This document shows, piece by piece, positions 24,543 to 33,905 of a stretch of 64,000 bases of DNA. The DNA is taken from NCBI RefSeq assembly GCF_018128905.1, contig NZ_CP063808.1:434001-498000 (forward strand), read 5' to 3'. Source of the DNA: Streptomyces sp. A2-16 (GTDB taxonomy: Bacteria; Actinomycetota; Actinomycetes; Streptomycetales; Streptomycetaceae). How positions within the stretch are numbered: the first letter of the stretch is position 1; each line of letters opens with the position of its first letter. A program made the translations under genes and the position numbers. The notes under the pieces were generated by a model, which searched no databases, was not told where the DNA came from, and was given only the letters and a program-made list of their open reading frames with translations.

Positions 24543-25604
24543 GTGTCCAAAACGCCGGTGAGAGCACAGGCCAAGGGGGCTGGACGGGTGGTTGCACGTC
24601 GAGATTCCGCTGTGGGCGAACAGGGCGCCGGGGGCGGAAAGAAAACGGCAAAAGCGGCAGGGAAGGCTCCGGTGGAGAAGAGGGCTTCGGCGAACAAGGC
24701 GGCGAACAAGGCGGCTCCGGTGCGGAAGACCGCCGCCGTGAAGAAGGCGACCGTCGCGCCCAGGAAGGCGGCGGCTCCGGTGAAGAAGGCCTCGGCCGCG
24801 AAGACGGTCGCCGCGAAGGCTCCGGGGCACGAGTCGCGGACCGCCCTCGTCCGCCGCGCCCGGCGCATCAACCGCGAGCTCGCGGAGGTGTTCCCGTACG
24901 CCCACCCCGAGTTGGACTTCGAGAACCCCTTCCAGCTGATCGTGGCCACGGTCCTGTCCGCGCAGACCACCGACCTGAGGGTCAATCAGACGACGCCCGC
25001 GCTGTTCGCCAAGTACCCGACCCCCGAGGACCTGGCCGCGGCCAACCCCGAGGAGGTCGAGGAGATCCTGCGGCCGACCGGGTTCTTCCGGGCCAAGACC
25101 AAGTCGGTGATAGGGCTGTCCAAGGCCCTCGTGGACAACTTCGGCGGTGAGGTCCCGGGGCGGCTCGAAGACCTCGTGACGCTGCCCGGAGTGGGCCGCA
25201 AGACCGCCTTCGTCGTCCTCGGCAACGCCTTCGGGCGGCCCGGAATCACCGCCGACACGCACTTCATGCGGCTGGTCAGGCGCTGGCAGTGGACCGCTGA
25301 GACCGAACCCGAGAAGATCGAGGCCGCCGTCTCCGCGCTCTTCCCGAAGAGCGACTGGACGGACCTGTCGCACCACGTCATCTGGCACGGCCGCCGCATC
25401 TGTCACGCCCGCAAGCCCGCCTGCGGCGCCTGCCCCATCGCCCCGCTCTGCCCGGCCTACGGCGAGGGCGAGACGGACCCCGAGAAGGCGAAGAAGCTCC
25501 TCAAGTACGAGAAGGGCGGCTTCCCGGGGCAGCGGCTGAACCCACCGCAGGCCTACCTGGACGCGGGCGGCAAGGCCGCACCGCCGCTGGGGGCCGGCGA
25601 GTGA
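24543..25604 (+). CDS. nth: Endonuclease III with Lys/Ala-rich N-terminal tail
   Basis: A 353-residue base-excision repair DNA glycosylase/AP lyase. The helix-hairpin-helix LPGVGRKTA holds catalytic Lys220, and Asp238 in [10 protein letters not shown] is 18 residues later, as in E. coli Nth. A [4Fe-4S] cluster motif C-x6-C-x2-C-x5-C is present ([17 protein letters not shown]). The first ~95 residues are an extra basic tail with KKA/KAA repeats similar to histone H1 or HupS tails; most Nth proteins lack it. GTG 24543 has no clear ribosome binding site, so the true start could be inside the tail region. Confidence 0.92.
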   Translation: MSKTPVRAQAKGAGRVVARRDSAVGEQGAGGGKKTAKAAGKAPVEKRASANKAANKAAPVRKTAAVKKATVAPRKAAAPVKKASAAKTVAAKAPGHESRTALVRRARRINRELAEVFPYAHPELDFENPFQLIVATVLSAQTTDLRVNQTTPALFAKYPTPEDLAAANPEEVEEILRPTGFFRAKTKSVIGLSKALVDNFGGEVPGRLEDLVTLPGVGRKTAFVVLGNAFGRPGITADTHFMRLVRRWQWTAETEPEKIEAAVSALFPKSDWTDLSHHVIWHGRRICHARKPACGACPIAPLCPAYGEGETDPEKAKKLLKYEKGGFPGQRLNPPQAYLDAGGKAAPPLGAGE

Positions 25605-25722
25605 GGGTGCGGGCGGTGCTGCCGGGAGGACCTGCGGGGGTCGGCCTGCCGTACCGGCCCGTCCGGGCGGAACGATCTAGGGCCGCTCGGGCGTTGAGCA
25701 GTGCAGGACGACGGGGGTGGCG

Positions 25723-26412
25723 ATGACACGGGCGAGCCGTACGAAGGGCGTGACGCTCAGCAAGGACGGCCTGCCGAGCTGGCTGGACCCGGTGGTGCAC
25801 GCCGTGGAGACGGTCGAGCCGCGCCAGCTGAGCCGCTTCCTGCCGCCGGCGGACGGCGCGGGGCGGCAGTCGGCCGTGCTGGTCCTGTTCGGCGAGGGCG
25901 AGCGCGGGCCCGAGCTGCTGCTCATGGAGCGGGCGAGCTCGCTCAGGTCGCACGCCGGGCAGCCGTCCTTCCCCGGCGGTGCCCTCGACCCGGAGGACGG
26001 CGATCCGCAGGGCGACGGGCCGCTCAGGGCCGCCCTGCGCGAGGCCGAGGAGGAGACCGGCCTCGACCCGTCGGGCGTCCAGCTCTTCGGCGCGCTGCCC
26101 AAGCTGTACATCCCGGTCAGCGGCTTCGTGGTCACCCCGGTGATGGGCTGGTGGCGCGAGCCGACCCCGGTCGGGGTCGTCGACCCCAACGAGACCGCCC
26201 GCGTCTTCACGGTCCCCGTGGCGGATCTCACGGACCCCGACAACCGTGCGACGACCGTCCACCCCAGCGGCCACCGAGGTCCGGCATTTCTGGTCGAATC
26301 CGCCCTGGTCTGGGGCTTCACCGCCGGAATCATCGACCGGATCCTGCACTTCGCGGGCTGGGAGCGGGCCTGGGACCGGGAGAAGCAGGTCCCGCTCGAC
26401 TGGCGCGCATGA
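25723..26412 (+). CDS. NUDIX hydrolase, CoA pyrophosphatase type
   Basis: A 229-residue NUDIX protein of the CoA diphosphatase subgroup. The extra motif SSLRSHAGQPSFPGGALDPE precedes the Nudix box, and ALREAEEETGLD completes it. This group cleaves CoA or related nucleotides to 3',5'-ADP and phosphopantetheine. ATG 25723 is preferred over GTG 25717 because of the purine-rich GGGGGTGG upstream. It lies between nth and the MarP-like protease, as in M. tuberculosis (Rv3672c, from memory). Confidence 0.9.
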   Translation: MTRASRTKGVTLSKDGLPSWLDPVVHAVETVEPRQLSRFLPPADGAGRQSAVLVLFGEGERGPELLLMERASSLRSHAGQPSFPGGALDPEDGDPQGDGPLRAALREAEEETGLDPSGVQLFGALPKLYIPVSGFVVTPVMGWWREPTPVGVVDPNETARVFTVPVADLTDPDNRATTVHPSGHRGPAFLVESALVWGFTAGIIDRILHFAGWERAWDREKQVPLDWRA

Positions 26413-26532
26413 CAGGGTGGCGTCCGTGGTGTGTCTTCCCGGGGAGCCCGGTTTCCGATGGCCGCTTCGCGGCGGGCCGTACCTCCGGCCGACCTGTGGT
26501 GAACGCGAAGTGATGAGGCGAGGCTCGAACCG

Positions 26533-27732
26533 GTGAACGTGCTGGACATCCTGTTGCTGGTCGCCGCCGTGTGGTTCGCGATCGTCGGCTACCGCCAGGG
26601 CTTCGTCGTCGGCATCCTGTCGGTGATCGGTTTCCTGGGCGGCGGCCTCGTCGCCGTCTACACCCTTCCCGTCATCTGGGACGCGCTGACCGACCACGCG
26701 GAGGTCGGCACGGTCGCCGCCGTGGTCGGAGTGGTCGTCGTCATCGTCTGCGCCTCCGTCGGCCAGGCCCTGACCACGCACCTCGGCAACAAGCTGCGCC
26801 GGTACATCACCTGGTCCCCGGCCCGCGCCGTGGACGCGACCGGCGGCGCCCTAGTCAACGTCGTCGCGATGCTCCTGGTGGCCTGGCTGATCGGTGCCAC
26901 CCTCGCGCAGACCACGATGCCGACGGTCGGCAAGGAGGTCCGCGGTTCCAAGGTGCTCCTCGGCGTGCAGGAGGCGCTGCCCTCCGGCGCCGACACCTGG
27001 TTCAGGGACTTCACCTCGGTCCTCGCGCAGAACGGCTTCCCGCAGGTCTTCAGCCCGTTCTCCGACGAGCCCATCAAGGAGGTCCAGCCGCCCGATCCCA
27101 AGCTCGCGAACAGCGTCGTCGCGGCCCGCGCCCAGCGCTCCATCGTCAAGGTCATGGGCACCGCGCAGAGTTGCGGCAAGGTCCTGGAGGGCAGCGGCTT
27201 CGTCTTCGGTGACCGCCGCGTCATGACCAACGCGCATGTCGTCGGTGGCGTCGACGAGCCCACGGTCCAGATAGGCGGTGAGGGCCGCAAGTACGACGCC
27301 ACGGTCGTCCTCTACGACTGGGAGCGCGACATCGCCGTCCTGGACGTGCCCGATCTGGACGCGCCCGCGCTGCAGTTCACGTCCGAGGACGCGGCCAGCG
27401 GGGACGACGCGATCGTCGCGGGCTTCCCGGAGAACGGCTCGTACGACGTCCGCTCCGCGCGCGTGCGCGGGCGCATCGACGCCCACGGACCGGACATCTA
27501 CCACCGCGGCACCGTCAGCCGCGATGTCTACTCCCTCTACGCGACCGTCCGCCAGGGCAACTCCGGCGGTCCGCTGCTCACCCCGGAGGGCAAGGTGTAC
27601 GGCGTGGTCTTCGCGAAGTCGCTCGACGACCCCGACACCGGCTACGCGCTCACCGTGGACGAGATCCAGGACGACATCGCTACGGGTCGCACCGCGAACC
27701 AGCAGGTGGACAGCGACAGCTGCGCGCTGTGA
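26533..27732 (+). CDS. Membrane-bound serine protease, MarP family
   Basis: A 399-residue protein. Residues 1-130 form four membrane segments of the CvpA type. A chymotrypsin-like protease follows with the triad His235 (TNAHVV), Asp266 (RDIAVLD) and Ser344 (GNSGGPL). Cys214 and a cysteine near the C-terminus (Cys397) correspond to the disulfide that tunes M. tuberculosis MarP (Rv3671c), which protects against acid and oxidative stress by cleaving a peptidoglycan hydrolase. The active site should face outside the membrane. Start is GTG 26533. Confidence 0.92.
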   Translation: MNVLDILLLVAAVWFAIVGYRQGFVVGILSVIGFLGGGLVAVYTLPVIWDALTDHAEVGTVAAVVGVVVVIVCASVGQALTTHLGNKLRRYITWSPARAVDATGGALVNVVAMLLVAWLIGATLAQTTMPTVGKEVRGSKVLLGVQEALPSGADTWFRDFTSVLAQNGFPQVFSPFSDEPIKEVQPPDPKLANSVVAARAQRSIVKVMGTAQSCGKVLEGSGFVFGDRRVMTNAHVVGGVDEPTVQIGGEGRKYDATVVLYDWERDIAVLDVPDLDAPALQFTSEDAASGDDAIVAGFPENGSYDVRSARVRGRIDAHGPDIYHRGTVSRDVYSLYATVRQGNSGGPLLTPEGKVYGVVFAKSLDDPDTGYALTVDEIQDDIATGRTANQQVDSDSCAL

Positions 27733-27754
27733 GAGGTGTCAGAAGGCGGGTGCG

Positions 27755-27940
27755 TCAGCCTCGAGGGTGACGCAGCCGTACCGAGACCCAGCGGGCCCGG
27801 CGGCGCAGGATGCGCGGAATGCCCACCCTCAGGTCCGTGCCGCCCGGCAATTGCGGGGCACCGCCCTGATGGTGTGAGCTCAGGGCAGCCCCCGAGCGCC
27901 GATTGCGTGCTGCGTCACTGTAGTCGTGCGTCCAGCCCAT
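27755..27940 (-). CDS. Possible small basic protein
   Basis: A 61-residue reading frame starting MGWTHDYSDAARNRRSG and ending with an Arg-rich LRVGIPRILRRRARWVSVRL. Most third codon positions are G or C (roughly three quarters), which is weaker than in neighbouring genes. No convincing ribosome binding site is seen. It lies just downstream of the epoxide-hydrolase-like gene on the same strand. The composed, non-repetitive sequence suggests a real small gene, but this is not certain. Confidence 0.45.
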   Translation of the reverse strand: MGWTHDYSDAARNRRSGAALSSHHQGGAPQLPGGTDLRVGIPRILRRRARWVSVRLRHPRG

Positions 27941-28025
27941 ACCCGGACGTGTGCCCCTGCCCCAAGGTCGATAACCGCCCCCACGCCCCCCAATTGGCCT
28001 ATGCGCCGGGCAAGTGGCCGTTCGG

Positions 28026-28967
28026 TCACCGATCGGGTTCGGGGTCCTTCAACCAATTGATCAGTTCTGTTGAGAAGGCGACCGGATCCTCCTCGTGCGG
28101 GAAGTGCCCCAGACCGTCGAACAGCCTCCAGCGGTACGGCGCTTCGACGTACTCTCCGGATCCCGCGGCGCTGCGCGTCCGCATCACCGGGTCGAGCGAG
28201 CCGTGCAGATGGAGGGTCGGCACCCGGACGGGCCGCTTCATGCGCCGGTTGAACTGGATGCCGTCGGGACGCGCCAGGGAGCGCACCATCCAGCGGTACG
28301 GCTCGATGGAGCAGTGCGCGGTCGAGGGGATGCAGATCGCCCTGCGGTACGTCTCCACCGCCGTGTCGTCCGGCAGCCGCGGGCCGGACCAGTCCCGGAT
28401 CAGCTCGGCGACCAGCGCGCCGTCGTCCGCGGTCAGCTGCCGCTCGGGGATCCAGGGCCGCTGGAACCCCCAGATGTAGGAACCGGCGCGCGTCTGCTTG
28501 ACGTCCGAGAGCATCGCCGAGCGCCAGCGCCGGGGGTGCGGCATCGAGGCGACCGCGAGGCGCCGTACGAGCTTGGGACGCATCGCGGCCGCCGTCCACG
28601 CCAGGTATCCGCCGAGGTCGTGGCCGACCAGCGCGGCGTCCGGCTCGCCGAGGGAGCGGATCACGCCGGTGACGTCGAGGGCGAGGTTGGCGGGGTCGTA
28701 GCCGCGCGGGGTGCGGTCGCTGCCGCCGACGCCGCGCAGGTCCATGGCCACGGCCCGGAATCCGGCGTCGGCGAGCGCCTCCAGCTGGTGGCGCCAGGTC
28801 CACCAGAACTGGGGGAAGCCGTGCAGGAACATCACGAGCGGTCCGTCGCCCATTTCGGCGATGTGGAAGCGCGCGCCGTTGGCGGCCACGTCCCGGTGCG
28901 TCCAGGGACCGTCGGGCCGCACGAGAGAGGCGGGCTGCTGCGCCGAAGGGGTGGCGGGATCGCTCAT
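28026..28967 (-). CDS. Alpha/beta hydrolase, epoxide hydrolase-like
   Basis: A 313-residue alpha/beta-fold hydrolase. HGFPQFWWTWRHQ gives the oxyanion loop (HGxP). The nucleophile elbow VGHDLGGYLAW carries an aspartate, as in epoxide hydrolases and haloalkane dehalogenases. The late GLGHFPHEEDP supplies the catalytic histidine. Epoxide hydrolysis is therefore more likely than esterase activity. It overlaps the holin-like gene upstream by ATGA, so they form an operon. M. tuberculosis ephE occupies the equivalent place next to marP. Confidence 0.88.
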   Translation of the reverse strand: MSDPATPSAQQPASLVRPDGPWTHRDVAANGARFHIAEMGDGPLVMFLHGFPQFWWTWRHQLEALADAGFRAVAMDLRGVGGSDRTPRGYDPANLALDVTGVIRSLGEPDAALVGHDLGGYLAWTAAAMRPKLVRRLAVASMPHPRRWRSAMLSDVKQTRAGSYIWGFQRPWIPERQLTADDGALVAELIRDWSGPRLPDDTAVETYRRAICIPSTAHCSIEPYRWMVRSLARPDGIQFNRRMKRPVRVPTLHLHGSLDPVMRTRSAAGSGEYVEAPYRWRLFDGLGHFPHEEDPVAFSTELINWLKDPEPDR

Positions 28968-29470
28968 GACGACGAGCGTGCCACAGCCTCGATGGCCTTG
29001 GTCTCCCGGACTCGCTCCTCCAGGATCTTGTTGTCGTTGGCGGGCCGCGGGTGCGGCTTGGCGTTCTGCAGCACGCCGGCCGTCTCCTTCATCGAGGCGG
29101 CGACCTTCTGCGGACCCTTGCTCTTCTGCGCCTTCTTCGCGAAGACGACGCCGATCAGCGCGAGGACGAGCGCGACGAGGACGTTGGCGGCGAAGGACAG
29201 CAGGAAGCAGACCGCGAGGTTCCAGTCGCTCCAGGTCCGGATGCCGTACGCCAGCGCGAAGTTGAGCATCGGCAGGGAGAACAGCAGGACCCCGCCGGCC
29301 ACGCTGAACGCGCCGCCGCTCATCGCGCCCCGCTTGACGTCCTGCTTGAGCTGCGCCTTCGCCAGCGCGATCTCGTCGTGCACCAGTGCCGACATCTCGG
29401 TCGTCGCCGAGGCGAACAGCTGGCCGATGCTGCGTTCGGCGCCGACCGGGCTGCCGTCGGGTGCGCTCAT
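28964..29470 (-). CDS. Phage holin-X-like (actinobacterial) membrane protein
   Basis: A 168-residue protein of the actinobacterial holin-X (phage holin family) type. An amphipathic N-terminal helix (SIGQLFASATTEMSALVHDE, residues 15-34) is followed by two membrane segments and a basic C-terminal tail. ATG 29470 follows AGGGAGA; an upstream GTG would add ten residues. The family name does not imply a prophage: members are single chromosomal genes in this conserved locus. It may organise or link membrane processes. Coupled to the hydrolase gene downstream. Confidence 0.85.
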   Translation of the reverse strand: MSAPDGSPVGAERSIGQLFASATTEMSALVHDEIALAKAQLKQDVKRGAMSGGAFSVAGGVLLFSLPMLNFALAYGIRTWSDWNLAVCFLLSFAANVLVALVLALIGVVFAKKAQKSKGPQKVAASMKETAGVLQNAKPHPRPANDNKILEERVRETKAIEAVARSSS

Positions 29471-29544
29471 CGCGATCTCCCTCTTCACTGGGACTCTCAA
29501 GTGAAACTCTTTGTGAGCCGTGTCTTTTGTACCGTCCCGTCAGA

Positions 29545-30963
29545 TCATGCCCGACGGTCGTCCTCCTCGCCTGCCCCGCCCGCCACTTCGGCAAGCCGCT
29601 CGGCGGTCTTGAGCTCGGCGATGCGGCGGTGCTCGGCGGCCTTGCGCTCGTGGATGGCCGCCATGCGCAGGTGGTACGCCGGCTCGTCCTCCTCGTAGAT
29701 GTCCGGGATGCCGTCGAGGTCCTCGTCGCGCTCCTCGGCCTCGTACAGCCGGCGGTACTTGGCGTTGCGGAGCTTCAGCAGCACGGTCGCGAGGGTCGCC
29801 GCGGTGAGCGAACCGAGGAGTACGGCAGCCTTGACCTCGTCGGTCAGTCGCGCGTCGCCGTCGAAGGCGAGCTCCCCGATGAGCAGGGACACGGTGAAGC
29901 CGATGCCGGCCAGGGTCGCCACCGCGAACACGTCGGCCCACTCGAGGTCGTCGCTGAGCGAGGCCCGGGTGAAACGGGCCGTCAGCCAGGTCCCGCCGAA
30001 GATGCCGACCGCCTTGCCGAGGACCAGCCCGAGCACCACGCCGAGCGTCTCCGGCTGGGTGAACACGTCGCCGAGCGCGCCGCCGGAGACGGAGACGCCG
30101 GCGCTGAAGAGGGCGAACAGCGGGACGGCCAGGCCCGCCGAGAGCGGTCGTACGAGATGCTCGATCTGCTGGCCCGGAGAGTGCTTCTCGTCCTCTCGTG
30201 TGGTGCAGCGCAGCATCAGGCCCATCGCGACACCCGCGATGGTGGCGTGCACCCCGCTGTTGTACATCAGCGCCCAGATCACCAGCGCGAGCGGGACATA
30301 GACGTACCACCCGCGCACGCCCTTGCGCAGCAGCAGCCAGAAGACCGCGAGGCCGACGGCCGCCCCGCCGAGCGCGGCGAGGTTGATGTCGGCGGTGAAG
30401 AAGACCGCGATGATCAGGATCGCGAAGAGGTCGTCGACGACGGCGAGGGTGAGCAGGAAGGCGCGCAGCGCGCTCGGCAGCCAGGTGCCGATGACGGCGA
30501 GCACGGCGAGCGCGAAGGCGATGTCGGTGGCGGTGGGCACGGCCCAGCCGCTCAGGGAGCCGCCGCCGGTGACGTTGGTGAGCGTGTAGACGAGCGCCGG
30601 TACGGCCATCCCGCACAGGGCCGCGACCACGGGCAGCGCGGCCGCCCTGGGGTCCTTCAGGTCACCGGCGACCAGCTCGCGCTTGAGCTCGATGCCGGCC
30701 ACGAAGAAGAAGATCGCGAGGAGTCCGTCGGCGGCCCAGTGTTCGATCGACAGGTCCAGGCCGAGGGCGGCGGGGCCGAGGTGGTAGTCACTGACGGACT
30801 CGTAACTGGCGTGCAGTGCGGGGACGTTCGCCCAGATCAGCGCGGCGACCGCGGCGACGAGCAGCAGCACACCGCCGACCGTCTCGGTGCGTAGGGCGTC
30901 CGCGACGTAGGTCCGCTCGGGAAGGGAGAGGCGTCCGAGGACCTTACGGGTGGGCGCGGGCAT
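29545..30963 (-). CDS. nhaA: Na+/H+ antiporter NhaA
   Basis: A 472-residue NhaA-type antiporter with about twelve membrane segments. Conserved residues are in TATDIAFALAV (Asp133 equivalent) and VVDDLFAILIIAVFF (the Asp pair that binds Na+). GGAGG lies before ATG 30963. The C-terminus has an unusual charged extension of about 75 residues (Glu/Asp-rich then Arg/Lys/Glu helices) that E. coli NhaA lacks and that probably lies in the cytoplasm. It exports Na+ in exchange for H+ under alkaline or salt conditions. Confidence 0.93.
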   Translation of the reverse strand: MPAPTRKVLGRLSLPERTYVADALRTETVGGVLLLVAAVAALIWANVPALHASYESVSDYHLGPAALGLDLSIEHWAADGLLAIFFFVAGIELKRELVAGDLKDPRAAALPVVAALCGMAVPALVYTLTNVTGGGSLSGWAVPTATDIAFALAVLAVIGTWLPSALRAFLLTLAVVDDLFAILIIAVFFTADINLAALGGAAVGLAVFWLLLRKGVRGWYVYVPLALVIWALMYNSGVHATIAGVAMGLMLRCTTREDEKHSPGQQIEHLVRPLSAGLAVPLFALFSAGVSVSGGALGDVFTQPETLGVVLGLVLGKAVGIFGGTWLTARFTRASLSDDLEWADVFAVATLAGIGFTVSLLIGELAFDGDARLTDEVKAAVLLGSLTAATLATVLLKLRNAKYRRLYEAEERDEDLDGIPDIYEEDEPAYHLRMAAIHERKAAEHRRIAELKTAERLAEVAGGAGEEDDRRA

Positions 30964-31058
30964 CGGGGGGACCTCCGGTGGGTGGGCAGGACAGTGCTGC
31001 TTGCCGACCAGACTTCCCGGCTCACCTTGAGGGTCACGCTGCTTTGTTTAGTTTACCT

Positions 31059-31092
31059 AAAAGGGGCGCCCGGCGCGCCGGACGCCCCTTTT
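31059..31092 (-). terminator. Terminator downstream of acs
   Basis: AAAAGGGGCG (31059-31068) pairs with CGCCCCTTTT (31083-31092) and the stem continues through CCGGC/GCCGG with one mismatch. It lies 10 bases after the acs stop and supplies a U tract on the minus strand; it also separates acs from nhaA. Confidence 0.82.
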
Positions 31093-31102
31093 AGGCGGTA
31101 CG

Positions 31103-33061
31103 TCAGTCCTCGCTGGGCGCGGCCGGCAGCTTGGCCTGGATGAGGTCCATGACCGTGGAGTCCGTCAGCGTGGTGACGTCACCGAGCTGGCGGTTCTCGG
31201 CCACGTCCCGCAGCAGGCGGCGCATGATCTTGCCGGAGCGGGTCTTCGGCAGCTCCTGCACCGGCAGGATCCGCTTCGGCTTGGCGATCGGGCCGAGGGT
31301 GGCGCCGACGTGGTTGCGCAGGTCGGCGACGAGGCCCTCGTCCTCGGCGTTCGCCGTGCCGCGCAGGATCACGAAGGCGACGATGGCCTGGCCGGTGGTC
31401 TCGTCGGCTGCACCGACCACGGCCGCCTCGGCGACCGACGGGTGGGAGACGAGCGCCGACTCGACCTCGGTGGTGGAGATGTTGTGGCCGGAGACCAGCA
31501 TGACGTCGTCGACCCGGCCCAGCAGCCAGATGTCGCCGTCGTCGTCCTTCTTCGCTCCGTCACCGGCGAAGTACTTGCCCTCGAAGCGCGACCAGTAGGT
31601 GTCGAGGAACCGCTGGTCGTCGCCCCAGATGGTGCGCAGCATGGACGGCCACGGCTCGGTCAGGACCAGGTAGCCGCCCCCGCCGTTCGGGACCTCGTTC
31701 GCCTCGTCGTCCACCACGGTGGCCGAGATGCCGGGCAGCGGGGTCTGTGCGGAGCCGGGCTTGGTCGCGGTCACGCCCGGCAGCGGGGAGATCATCATCG
31801 CGCCGGTCTCGGTCTGCCACCAGGTGTCCACGATCGGCGTCAGGTCCGCGCCGATGTGCTTGCGGTACCAGATCCACGCCTCGGGGTTGATCGGCTCACC
31901 GACGGAGCCGAGGACGCGCAGGCTGGACAGGTCGAACTTCGCGGGGATGTCGTCGCCCCACTTCATGAACGTACGAATGGCGGTGGGTGCCGTGTACAGG
32001 ATCGTCACCCCGTACTTCTGGACGATCTCCCAGAAGCGGCCCTGGTGCGGGGTGTCCGGGGTGCCCTCGTACATGACCTGGGTGGCGCCGTTGGCGAGCG
32101 GGCCGTAGACGATGTACGAGTGCCCGGTCACCCAGCCGACGTCGGCCGTGCACCAGTAGACGTCGGTCTCCGGCTTGAGGTCGAAGACGGCGTGGTGGGT
32201 GTAGGCGGCCTGGGTGAGGTAGCCGCCGGAGGTGTGCAGGATGCCCTTGGGCTTACCCGTCGTGCCGGACGTGTACAGGATGAACAGCGGCTGCTCGGCG
32301 CCGAAGGCCTCGGGGGTGTGCTCGGCGGACTGCCGCTCGACGATCTCGTGCCACCACACGTCCCGGCTGTCGTTCCAGGCGACCTCCTGGCCGGTACGGC
32401 GGACCACGAGCACATGCTCGACGTTGCCCGCCTTGTCGGCGGCCTCGTCGACGGCGGGCTTGAGCGCGGACGGCTTGCCGCGCCGGTAGCCGCCGTCGGA
32501 GGTGATGACGACCTTGGCGTCGGCGTCCTGGATGCGGGTCGCGAGCGCGTCGGCCGAGAAGCCGCCGAAGACCACGGAGTGCGCGGCGCCGATCCGGGCG
32601 CACGCGAGCATCGCGACAGCGGTCTCGGGGATCATCGGCATGTAGACGGCGACCCGGTCGCCCTTCCCGACCCCCAGTTCCAGCAGGGCGTTCGCGGCCT
32701 TGGAGACCTCGTCCTTGAGCTCGGCGTAGGTGATCGCGCGGCTGTCGCCGGGCTCGCCCTCGAAGTGGATGGCGACCCGGTCGCCGTTGCCCGCCTCGAC
32801 ATGCCGGTCGACGCAGTTGTACGCCACATTGAGCTCGCCGTCCTGGAACCACTTGGCGAACGGCGGGTTCGACCAGTCCAGTGTCTCGGTCGGCTCCTTG
32901 GCCCAGCTCAGCCGGCGGGCCTGTGCGGCCCAGAAACCCAGCCGGTCAGCCTTGGCCTGCTCATACGCCTCCGCCGTGACGTTGGCGTTCGCGGCCAGGT
33001 CGGCGGGGGGTGCGAACCTGCGCTCTTCCTTGAGCAGGTTGGCCAGGCTTTCGTTGCTCAC
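31103..33061 (-). CDS. acsA: Acetyl-CoA synthetase (acetate-CoA ligase)
   Basis: A 652-residue AMP-forming acetate-CoA ligase. ATP-binding motif [16 protein letters not shown] and the acetyl-CoA synthetase signature around [13 protein letters not shown] are present. The C-terminal [11 protein letters not shown] carries Lys611, the residue acetylated in this family for feedback control. GTG 33061 is chosen (GGGAAAGG upstream) and gives the standard length; an ATG 42 bases further up would add 14 residues. It activates acetate for the TCA cycle and lipid synthesis. A DasR-like operator lies about 90 bases upstream of the start. Confidence 0.95.
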   Translation of the reverse strand: MSNESLANLLKEERRFAPPADLAANANVTAEAYEQAKADRLGFWAAQARRLSWAKEPTETLDWSNPPFAKWFQDGELNVAYNCVDRHVEAGNGDRVAIHFEGEPGDSRAITYAELKDEVSKAANALLELGVGKGDRVAVYMPMIPETAVAMLACARIGAAHSVVFGGFSADALATRIQDADAKVVITSDGGYRRGKPSALKPAVDEAADKAGNVEHVLVVRRTGQEVAWNDSRDVWWHEIVERQSAEHTPEAFGAEQPLFILYTSGTTGKPKGILHTSGGYLTQAAYTHHAVFDLKPETDVYWCTADVGWVTGHSYIVYGPLANGATQVMYEGTPDTPHQGRFWEIVQKYGVTILYTAPTAIRTFMKWGDDIPAKFDLSSLRVLGSVGEPINPEAWIWYRKHIGADLTPIVDTWWQTETGAMMISPLPGVTATKPGSAQTPLPGISATVVDDEANEVPNGGGGYLVLTEPWPSMLRTIWGDDQRFLDTYWSRFEGKYFAGDGAKKDDDGDIWLLGRVDDVMLVSGHNISTTEVESALVSHPSVAEAAVVGAADETTGQAIVAFVILRGTANAEDEGLVADLRNHVGATLGPIAKPKRILPVQELPKTRSGKIMRRLLRDVAENRQLGDVTTLTDSTVMDLIQAKLPAAPSED

Positions 33062-33146
33062 GGCATCTGCCTTTCCCAGGGTGTCCGTTGTGTCCCAAGC
33101 CACAGCTCATCAGACCGGGGGTGCGATGACAAGGGTCGACCGGAAA

Positions 33147-33160
33147 TTGGTTTAGACCTG
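33147..33160. promoter_or_regulatory. Candidate DasR operator (dre-like) upstream of acs
   Basis: TTGGTTTAGACCTG resembles the streptomycete dre core TGGTCTAGACCA with two mismatches. It is about 86 bases upstream of the acs GTG and 140 before the ECF sigma gene. Control of acetyl-CoA synthetase genes by DasR has been described in actinomycetes, as I recall. Confidence 0.4.
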
Positions 33161-33299
33161 TGGACCCGTCGAGTCCGGCGGCCGGCTCATCCGTACCCAC
33201 GGACGCCGACCAGGCGAAGTTCAGGGCCTGTAACGCCTTTCACACTCCCGCCCAAGTACGGGTGAAGCGCCATCGACGCATTTCGTGAAGGGAGCCCGA

Positions 33300-33905
33300 G
33301 TGGATGGGATACGGGGCGGGCCGCGGGCGGCGGCTCGCGATCCACAGCTCTTCGAAGAGTTCTACCGGCGCCATGTGGACGCGATGACGTCTTTCGTGGC
33401 CCGGCGTGTCGCGGACCCTCACACGGTCGCCGACCTCACGGCCGAGATCTTCCTGGCGGTCCTGGACTCCGCCCACACCTACCGCCCGTCCCGGGGCAGC
33501 GAACGGGCCTGGCTCTACGGCATCGCGCGCCACACGGTCGCCGGGGAACGCCGTCGGATCGCCCGCGAGACCGACCGCGCCCGGCGCATCTCGGGCCGCC
33601 GGCTGCTGGAACCCGACGACATCGCACGCCTGGAGGACAAGCTCGACGCACAGAGCCCGGGCCGCCGCGCCCTGGCCGCTCTGGAACGGCTCCCCGCGGG
33701 GGAGAGAGCCGTCCTGGAACTCGTCGCCGTCGACGAACTGACCGTCGCGGAGGCCGCGGCGGCCCTGGGAATCAGCCAGGTGGCGGCCCGCGTACGGCTG
33801 CACAGGGCGCGCAAGTCCCTGCGGGAGCAGGCGGAATCATCGGGCGGGGAGCCGTACGGCACCTCCCTGCCGTACGTCACGGAAGGGACCGGGGGAGCGG
33901 CATGA
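33300..33905 (+). CDS. ECF-type RNA polymerase sigma factor
   Basis: A 201-residue sigma-70 family protein with region 2 (LFEEFYRRHVDAMTSFVARR, then VADLTAEIFLAVLD) and region 4 (LTVAEAAAALGISQVAARVR). There is no extra C-terminal domain. GTG 33300 has AAGGGAG five bases upstream; GTG 33285 would add five residues. Its stop overlaps the next gene as ATGA. No typical zinc anti-sigma factor follows, so the single-pass membrane protein encoded next may serve as the controlling partner. Confidence 0.9.
   Translation: MDGIRGGPRAAARDPQLFEEFYRRHVDAMTSFVARRVADPHTVADLTAEIFLAVLDSAHTYRPSRGSERAWLYGIARHTVAGERRRIARETDRARRISGRRLLEPDDIARLEDKLDAQSPGRRALAALERLPAGERAVLELVAVDELTVAEAAAALGISQVAARVRLHRARKSLREQAESSGGEPYGTSLPYVTEGTGGAA

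Noticed and set aside
28964..29470. Holin-like protein as a sign of a prophage
   Set aside because: It is a chromosomal family in a syntenic operon with no phage genes nearby.
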